From Ampullaceana balthica (lineage: Eukaryota; Mollusca; Gastropoda; Lymnaeidae): a stretch of 64,000 nucleotides of DNA. The stretch spans positions 310,001 through 374,000 of the forward strand of contig CALYLW010000436.1 in the NCBI GenBank assembly GCA_944989445.1, in the 5' to 3' direction. Below the pieces are notes generated by a model. That model searched no databases. It had not been told where the DNA came from and saw only the letters and a program-made list of their open reading frames with translations. The position numbers and the translations under genes were made by a program. The stretch's first letter is position 1, and each line of letters opens with the position of its first letter. Shown one piece after another: positions 56,345 through 64,000 of this stretch.

Positions 56345-57588
56345 TAGGGGTTTACCGATATGCATTTTTGCCGATGCCGATATTACCGATATTTTTTTTG
56401 CCGATATGATTATTTGTTAGGATAAAAACCAGCGGTCATATTTGATGACATCATTCTTAAATTTATCACTCTTATTTATTTATCTTTTATGTTAGGGGAC
56501 TACCGATTAGCATTTTTGCAGATTACACCGATATTTTTTTCCCATATGAGTGACGATATCAGTATTTGTAAGGACAAAAACCAGCTGTCTTGTTTGATGA
56601 CGTCATTCTTAAATTTATCAATCCTAATTGTTTATATTTTATATTAGGGGTCTACCGATATGCATTTTTTCCGATATTACCGATATTTTTTCAGATATAT
56701 GAGTATTTGTAAGGACAAAAACCAGCGGTCATATTTGATGACGTCATTCTTAAATTTATCACTCGTAATTATCTATATTTAATAATTTCGGGGGTCTACC
56801 CATATGCAGTTTTGCCGATTTTACCGATTTTTAAATTATTTTTTTTTGCTGAAACGAAGTTTCTTTGTGTACAAGTTCCAGATCATGACCTAGATAGGAA
56901 TCATGACAAAACGAACCGTTCTTTATAAAAATGTTTAAGCAAAATTAGGAACTCCTTTTTAAACTTCAACTTTGACTCATAATTATTAATCCTAACCAAT
57001 AGTTTAATAGCTTTTCCACACGGCCACCTTTTCTGAATGAAACAATGAGAACAATGTAATAGTAATATAGTCAAAATGAGGCTGAAGGATGAATGGTTGC
57101 CAATGACAACAAGTCTGCACACGGTACATTTTGTTATTCCATACGAAACGAAATGTTTTAGACATCTGCGATTCTGCGTGCATCTTTGCTATTAGAGCAT
57201 TTACGTGAACATAATGTTTACAAGTTATCCATTTATTGAAGTAATTACGGTATACTTGGCATCGCCACTATTTACACAGTATTTCCGAGTATGCGAAAAT
57301 CGGCAGATACCTAAACTTTTTCATAGCACACTGTATCGTGGCTGTACATATTAATACTAGGACTCTTTTGGCTATTTCAATACCGGTATCGGGGTCGATA
57401 TATTAATTTGTCGAGATATTGTAAATCTAAATGATAGTTGTTTTTTTGTTTTGTTTTACTTTTTGGTCTAAATGTCACTATCATTAAATATTGGTGACGT
57501 CAATATCGGGACCTTAACATGCTACCGATGCCGATATCCAGATATCGGTGCCGATATATTGGCCAGCCGATATATCGGTAGGCCCCTA
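56345..57588. mobile_element. hAT element with CCGATAT-rich subterminal repeats, 8-bp TSD
   Basis: Inverted ends TAGGGGTTTACCGATAT and ATATCGGTAGGCCCCTA, flanked by perfect TCATAATC at 56337-56344 and 57589-57596. The left part has four tandem ~150-bp units beginning GGGGTCTACCGATATGCATT. The right end is dense in CCGATATATCGG motifs. The shared module lies at 56901-57146. Confidence 0.9.
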
Positions 57589-57740
57589 TCATAATCTCAA
57601 AGCTAAGTATTTTATTTATTCCTTCAATCATGATTCATAATCTCAAAGCTAAGTATCTTATTTATTCCTTCAATCATGATTCATAATCTCAAAGCTAAGT
57701 ATCTTATTTATTCCTTCAATCATGATTCATAATCTCAAGT
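57589..57740. repeat. 46-bp minisatellite split by the hAT insertion
   Basis: Units TTATTCCTTCAATCATGATT followed by CATAATCTCAAAGC repeat about three times here; one more unit lies on the other side of the hAT element (56303-56344). Confidence 0.92.
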
Positions 57741-58081
57741 TTAGTTTGTAAATCATATTAAAATTACTTTTTAAAAAATTTCTTACTCTCTTTTTTGTAC
57801 CCCCACAATCAAGAATTAAACAACGTCTTGTATACATAATAGATAAAAGGACATTTTTTTATACATACCATCAAGATATTTTTAAAAATGAAATTCATGT
57901 TTTTAATGCTTATTTCAACTGAACTACAATTCTGTGTCTTAATTGGTTGGAAAGCTCTTTGATTTAAAAAAAAATAGTTTTCAGATTTCATTTAAATTTT
58001 TTAAAGTTCTCAAGAAATAAAATCATTTTCTGTTGTTTTTGTTTGTATATTTGATCTTATGTACCATTATTTATTTTAGGA

Positions 58082-60034
58082 ATGGAGTCGTCCCAGCCAG
58101 AAGGTTTGGTGATGAATGATAAAGGGCAGAAAACTGATGCTCTTGATCTGCCTAAATTAGAAAATAAATTATTATACAATGGGGACATAAAGAATACTTC
58201 AGAAGATTGTGATGAAACTGGTCCTTCAAATGATAAGGATGGTTTGTCAAAAGAGAACTCACCACCACAGCTAAGTCCTATTTCACCAGCATTGAACACC
58301 ACTATTGAAAATTCTGAAAATGGGACAGATATGTTTGCTGAAGAGATGAGTTTAACTATATCGAAAGATAAGTCAGAAAACCAGTTAGATCAGTTGAGCG
58401 CAGATGTTCAAGGTAAACCAAAATCTTCGTGTGTTGATACACATAAAGCCGATCATGATTCAAATAAACTTAGTGATGGTAACATAAATAATCCAGATTC
58501 AAAATTGTGTAATACAGAGCATATCCCTGCAAGGACATTACTTGGCGATGTTAAAACTTGCAATAAAGAATTTATTGACGGAACCATTGGGCTTGCTGGA
58601 GAAGTAAAGAAATGTACAATCTCTAATACAGAGGTTGTATTGAAGACCTCCATAGTGGACAATGAATTTGAGAACACAACTGTACCAGCTAATGTTCAAG
58701 AAAATGTGACAAAGCTGGATGAGGAATTACATGTTTTAAATGCAGATGACAATCCAAACGATCTGAAAGCTGACAGTGATGTAACAGAGTCAAAATGTGA
58801 AAAAGGTTCATCTGATTTGACAGCCAGTGATTCTGTGTCAGAAAGATCACATGCTAGACCACCTCAAATGTTTGAGGATATAACAGAAGATGAAGATTCT
58901 GAGGATGAAGAATCTTTGGAGAACATTGAGCTAGAGCTTGACGATTTGATAGACCCAGCAGATACATCCAAGATAGATCCAGCAGATACATCCAAGATCA
59001 AAGAAAAGGATAAAGCAGAGTCACTCAAATGTCTGGAGGATAAAAAAACTTCAGCCGAATCAATTACTAAAAGCCTTCAACCTGAAGATTCTGCTAATCT
59101 TCAAGGGGACAATTCTGAAGGCTTAGGTAAAACATTGTCTGTTAATCATAATCAAAGCTTGACTGACCCTGTCAGTTCAGAATTTCCTAAGTCTGCAAAT
59201 TCTGTGATACAAGGGAAACCAGAAAGAGGTTCACATGATGGAAACATTTATACAATTTTACATTCTTCTGACTCAAAAGCCTTGAATGGACTGGGTGATG
59301 GTGTTCATATTAAAAAACCAAAGGTCACTGCCAGAAAGTCAGGGAGGCCAGAGTCAGCACCTTTGAAGATAAATTTACACCCAATTAAAAATATTACAAT
59401 GACAATATCTGAAGTGGGTAAGGCTTTAGATTACCCATCACGGGAGGGTGATGGCTTTAAGCTGAGTAAACTTAATGATTCTTCTGTTCTTAAAACAAAC
59501 AATGCAAATACAGAGTCCTCGCTATCTGATGGCAGTTCAGGGTTCAGTGCCTTAAAAACTCTGGGTGGTTTAAAAAAGAAACGTAGGAAAAATACATATG
59601 ATTTTCCTGGCTGCAAGAAAAAGCAAAAAAAATTCAAATCTGATGAACTAGAAAGTATAGGTTCTTCAGCTGATAGCTTCTCGTTGTCAGATGGGGATTT
59701 TCCTGATACAGACTTAAACAAGGAAGGTGCACCAGTTGATCAGGAAACTAATGACAAAACACTGTCAATAAATAAAACAGAATCTGCTTTGGACATATTA
59801 ACAAGAAATTCCCATTTGGGATTTGCTAAAAAGCCTAAAACGTCCACCTCACCGTCATCATCATCATCAACTTCATTATCAACTTCTAAAGCAACAATTG
59901 GGAAAAGCAATAAAATGAAAACTGTTCTCGAAATGCTTCATGAAAGAAGTCGACAGAAGGCTGAGTCGGATGAGAAGTCGGTAACCACTACAGTCAGTGT
60001 TGCAACAAGTCCTACTACCACAACAACAACTATA
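58082..60034 (+). CDS. Unrecognised nuclear protein, exon A (start)
   Basis: 651 codons from ATG 58082 to donor ATA|GTACGT. The exon begins at 58080 after TTTATTTTAG, so only two bases precede the ATG and an upstream exon must exist. If that exon is coding, the true start lies elsewhere. It is rich in Asp, Glu, Ser, Lys and Asn, and its length and codon structure stand out from the AT-rich flank. Confidence 0.88.
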
Positions 60035-63000
60035 GTACGTTTTGTTTTTCTCATTAGAGTTTACTTTTTAACATGTTTTTAAGGTTGTGTCCGTCAATCC
60101 GTTCAGACATGTTTAAGTTAAGTATTAATATTGTCGAGAAAAGAATTGCTTTAAATGTTAAATTTAAAATGGGCTGACTTCTGCTAGTTCCAATTGATTT
60201 CAGTATAAATTTCTTACTTATAGCATAATCTTTTTCTTTTAATTTACTTTCATTCTTTTTTTTCAGTTGGTTTCACCTCCCCCAAACAAGCCCATTTTAG
60301 AAGGTAGGCATTGCATTGTCAAGAAATTTGAAATGGGAAATCATGTCTATTGTGTTTCCCTTTTTGCTTATTGCCAAAAGAACACAAAATATGTTGGAAT
60401 ATGTATTCGATTTATTGTATCACCTCTTATTGCTTCAAATTTAAAAACATTTTACAAGATAAGTTATTCCTTATTTATTATTATTGTTTTCTGCTTAAAA
60501 TTGGCTCAGTACACAACTTGTAATATTTTTATTCATTGCATATGAAGAAGAAAAAGAAATTAAGATGAATTTTAAAACATTAAATTTCTTTTGGTCTGGA
60601 TCTTTTATGCAATATTATTTTATATTTTTTTTTCCTATAAGCCATATCATCTTTTTACTTTGATGTGGTATTTTGTAATCATCATATAAATGTTTTAGTT
60701 CTTCTAATATTCTTTAAATAACATCTTTGAAATGGTACTATATCAAGTATGAATTTTTACCATTGCTATTTCCAAAAAAAATGTCAATCTATTTTTAATT
60801 AGGTGTGAAAAGAAAAGGTACCCCAAGGAAGCGAAGAGGTAATAAGTTTGTAAAAAAATTATCTTTAGCTTTTTAAACTGCTATACTGATATTGTGGAGT
60901 TATTGTATTTTCTTTGTTGTTTGCTTGATTATATAATTATTTTTGTTATAGAATACTCAGATGATTGATTTTTAGTACATTGGTTAATCAAAGCATTTTC
61001 ATGAAATTTCTGTATACAGTATGAGTTGTAATTGTGCTTAAATCGTCAAAACCTACTCAAAAGGATGCTATCTTTGTAATACCCACCTATATTTTAGTTG
61101 TGATAGAACTGAAATTAATCCATATTCTAAATTAAGTTCAATTTTTTTTTAAAGAAATTATTCAAATAGTAATATTAATTTTAAAAACAGTACTTGTCTT
61201 TGATAACTGGGAACAATTGCTTTTTATTTGTCATAGAGGAGGTAATTTGTCTATCTGATTCAGAGGACAGTGGTGAAAAGCAAAATTCGTTAGAAGGTAA
61301 TAATCAGCCAGCTAACTAAAAAATCTTGGCATGCTACTCTAGAGGTTTATTAATGTGGATGTGCACATAAATAACTCTTATTATTCTCCTTTATTTATTT
61401 CGCTAAAAAAATCTTATTAAGCTGTCATACTGCAATCATAATGCACAATCTTACACATTTGATTCAAATAAATAAAGTTGTTGCAATGGACATAACATAG
61501 TCACTTAAGTCTTGTATAGAGTTTGATACGCACTAATTTAAATCAGTTGTCATCTGATCAGCTGTTAGGTTTCCATCTTCTCACATGACTAAAATGCCAA
61601 GTAAGACATTGGCTAAGCGATGTCCATTGAAATTTGTTACAAATTGTTATTGGATGAATTTTTTTTTAAAATTCATAAATTGGGTTTCAAATTAATTTTA
61701 TTTAATAAATTTCAATACAATGTACATGTAGTTGCTTTTACACCACTAGAAATGATTTACTGCAAAACAACTTTCAACTGAATAGCTTAAAGTACTGTTG
61801 CTAATTTGCTGATGAGAAAACAATTAAGTCACTTGTTTTTATTTTAAATATGAATATACTGCTATTAAATTCAAGAGAAAATAATATCCATATCAGATCA
61901 AGTATTTACAACATAAAATGTATGATACGTGTATGTGTTTTATACACACACAAACCAGTTCTTTTGAGAATACTGGTGTTTTTTTATGTGTTTTAAATTG
62001 TTACCTGTTGTATTTATTTCTTTGGTGATTGGACAAGAGCTACATAGTTTATTTGTTTTTGTTTTTTTTTAAATCAGAGCTATTAGGCTTTATTGAGCAT
62101 AAAATGTATATGTAACAAATTGAAGAACAAATATTAATGTGTCAATTTGATATACAAAATGTTTTCAAAAATATTTTCCACATTTAGTTGTCATTTAGAA
62201 TTAATATATATTATATATTTTTAAAATCTTAATTAAATTTTATTTTGCCTTATTGATTTAAATTGTTTAATTCATAAGAACTATCTAATATTTTCTCATT
62301 ACGGCTTGAGATATTTCTTACACTTAAGTAACCAATACTAATAGATTTCAGAAACATTAAAAATATTTGATTTAATATAGATTCTAAATTTGTATAACCA
62401 ATCGCCCTGAAATTCCTATTTATGTGGTTGTACTAACATACACAGATGGGCTATCATTTTTATTTTTGCTGCTTTAGCTCATTTTCTTCTTTTATTGGAT
62501 TATTTGTAAAGTTAACTTTTTTTGGTGGTTTTTTGCTTTTATCAAACTTTTTTTAAAAAAATATGTTTTTGGCATTATTTATTGCTTTTCTTCAACCAAT
62601 TTATACTATATTATTAATAAAAGATAATAATTATTCATTAGTTAGCATGCTTGTATTGAGTAATAAAAAAAATATGATTTACAATATAAATTTTAGATCA
62701 AATGTATACACATTTTAGTTTAAAAAGAAGATCTGAAATAAAACTTAATTAAATATTCCTGTCAGAGTCTATAAAAATGTTCAAGTAACCGTCAAATACT
62801 TATATATCAAATAATATATATTATATTATTGGTGAATATAATTAAATTCTAATATTTGGTAATAGTCACTTAACCTGCATTATGAAAAATATTTCCATCT
62901 ACTGTAGTAAATTGATAACTTGTTTGGTTAATCATAAATGTTTATACATTTAATCAATTCATCCTTAAATCTTTTTATTTCAGGAAAACGAAAAAAGGAT

Positions 63001-63903
63001 TCAGCAGACTCTATAACTAAAACGCCATCATCAGCTTCGTCCATTCAGACCTTCTCAACCCAGTCCAAATCCAAGTTAAGTCCAGGTACTACTCAAGCCC
63101 CAGTGGTTATGGTTGTTGCCCAGCACTCTGTTGCTCCAGGGCTGCGGTCCCTACTCCCACGGCATGCTTTTGTTCAAGCAGGTGCCGCATCGTCAGGCAA
63201 AGTCCTGCAGCCCCCAGCAGGAAGTGTGCTGGGTACCTTCCCACTTATTTCTACTCTTCCTGTTGGAGCCAAAGCAATTAGCATTGGTAACCTACCACCT
63301 GGCATGACAGCTGTGCCGATTACGTCGCTCCCCCAGGGCACCACACAAACGATGACATTTTTTGCCCCTGTCCCTAGTGTAGGTACATCCGTCTCCTTCC
63401 CAGGTGCCAGTCTCATTGTAACTACACAGAAGCAGCAAAATAACACCTCATTAGCAAAAACTATCAAAAGCACATCAGGATCTTCTCCTTTAATATCACC
63501 AACATCCTCACCAGCCAAATCCAGTAAGTCATCTGAGACAAGCCCTGCTCACGGCAATTCAGACTCTCTGCGGGCACTGCTCGTGGGAAAACCTTACACC
63601 TTCACACGAGTCAACACACCAGCAGCTTCACAACAAAGCCAAGCTCCAGTTTTGTTTCAAATGGTAACAACATCAGGGACCAGTCTTGTGCCCATTGCAG
63701 CGCAGCCTTTAACACTGACCTCATCCACAGGGGCTCCTAAGATGCTCAAACCAAAATCATCAGCACCTGGGGTTAAGTCAAGTTACTCTGTTATTAAGTC
63801 TCATCCATCCAATGTTCCTAATGGAGTGTCTTGTTTGACTCCTCCTAAAACTCCAGATACAGATGGTGCTTCAGAAGTGGTAGTGGCAGCATCATTAAGC
63901 CGG
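58082..63903 (+). CDS. Unrecognised nuclear, SIM-containing disordered protein (5' 1,002 codons, continues)
   Basis: I do not recognise this gene. Five exons chain in frame (1953 + 37 + 36 + 60 + 920 bases), and the last ends in phase 0 at a CGG|GTAAGT donor, so the gene runs past the window. Visible features: acidic tract EDITEDEDSEDEESLENIEL (~264-285), a 24-base internal duplication giving IDPADTSK twice, a basic cluster LGGLKKKRRKNTYDFPGCKK (~493-512), KTVLEMLHERSRQKAES (~613-629), a basic AT-hook-like patch, a SUMO-interacting motif EEVICLSDSEDSGE, then a Ser/Thr/Pro/Val-rich region. The composition fits a chromatin or transcription cofactor (inference). A resemblance to SIM-bearing cofactors such as ATF7IP is only stylistic. 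The acceptor at 58079 means the start codon lies near the beginning of a second or later exon. Confidence 0.85.
60267..60303 (+). CDS. Unrecognised nuclear protein, exon B (37 bases)
   Basis: Acceptor TTTTTTTTCAG, donor GAAG|GTAGGC. It encodes LVSPPPNKPILE, phase 0 in and phase 1 out. Confidence 0.8.
60803..60838 (+). CDS. Unrecognised nuclear protein, exon C (36-base basic cassette)
   Basis: Acceptor TTTTTAATTAG, donor AGAG|GTAATA. It is symmetric (phase 1 to 1). It encodes GVKRKGTPRKRR, a nuclear-localisation or AT-hook-like patch. Confidence 0.8.
61237..61296 (+). CDS. Unrecognised nuclear protein, exon D (60-base SIM cassette)
   Basis: Acceptor TTTGTCATAG, donor GAAG|GTAATA. It is symmetric (phase 1 to 1). 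It encodes EEVICLSDSEDSGEKQNSLE. V-I-C-L followed by S-D-S-E-D is a textbook SUMO-interacting motif with an acidic, phosphorylatable tail. Confidence 0.82.
62984..63903 (+). CDS. Unrecognised nuclear protein, exon E (last in window)
   Basis: 920 bases, phase 1 in and phase 0 out, with a TTTATTTCAG acceptor and a GTAAGT donor. It encodes GKRKKDSADSITKTPSSASS, then Val/Thr/Pro-rich sequence such as GTFPLISTLPVGAKAISIGN and repeated SGSSPLISPTSSPAKSSK patches. It is probably disordered. Confidence 0.85.
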
Positions 63904-64000
63904 GTAAGTTTTTAGAATTTTTAAAAAATAAATAGCCAAACATGTGACTTGGTTTTATAACCATTCATATATATGACACATGATAGTACGATCAACATTA

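Larger units (their letters stand above)
34268..58079. other. Intergenic / 5' intron region between two divergent genes
   Basis: About 24 kb crowded with DNA transposons and minisatellites (listed separately). It should hold the promoters and first exons of WDR47 (minus) and of the gene beginning at 58082 (plus), but I could not identify either exon. Stretches 36080-36870, 44650-45800, 49810-51000 and 52800-54280 show nothing beyond AT-rich sequence and short open frames. Confidence 0.7.

Noticed and set aside
63174..63518. 114-codon minus-strand frame inside exon E
   Set aside because: Antisense shadow of the plus-strand exon, which has matching splice sites and phase.

Overview
The window is animal nuclear DNA. 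It is AT-rich, with interrupted genes bounded by GT-AG introns, one very long intron, and a dense load of DNA transposons, SINE/LINE pieces and minisatellites. An invertebrate is likely. A mollusc, perhaps a gastropod, is my best guess, but it rests on general repeat style and protein divergence, not on a diagnostic marker.

Two protein genes lie head to head. On the minus strand, 34177 down to 4909, is WDR47 (LisH-CTLH-WD40). I could chain it through 18 coding exons with compatible phases by comparing each conceptual exon with the known vertebrate protein. Exon 9, a long low-complexity exon, carries an apparent one-base frame break. Exon 11 is only a candidate. The 3' end of exon 14 has been copied seven times in tandem, each copy with its own splice donor. 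Intron 8 (12.8 kb) holds a 2.7 kb satellite with a 496-bp higher-order period, a SINE, LINE debris and several MITEs. On the plus strand, from 58082 to the right edge, is the first half (1,002 codons) of a nuclear, mostly disordered protein that I do not recognise. Its small symmetric exons encode a basic AT-hook-like patch and a SUMO-interacting motif.

Layout: 1-4908 is AT-rich 3' flank or 3' UTR of WDR47. 4909-34267 is WDR47. 34268-58079 is about 24 kb of transposon-filled DNA between the divergent genes, and should contain the promoters and first exons of both. 58080-63903 is the unknown gene, which runs off the window.

Most of the rest is mobile-element archaeology that can be proved from the sequence itself. 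There are six hAT-type elements with perfect 8-bp target duplications, one of which has an 'empty site' paralogue nearby. A palindromic GGGGCCGTCC family mostly has 3-bp target duplications. There is a pogo-like TA element, and a tRNA-derived SINE that shares its 3' tail with a LINE present in the same window. Several tandem arrays have grown inside or beside these elements.
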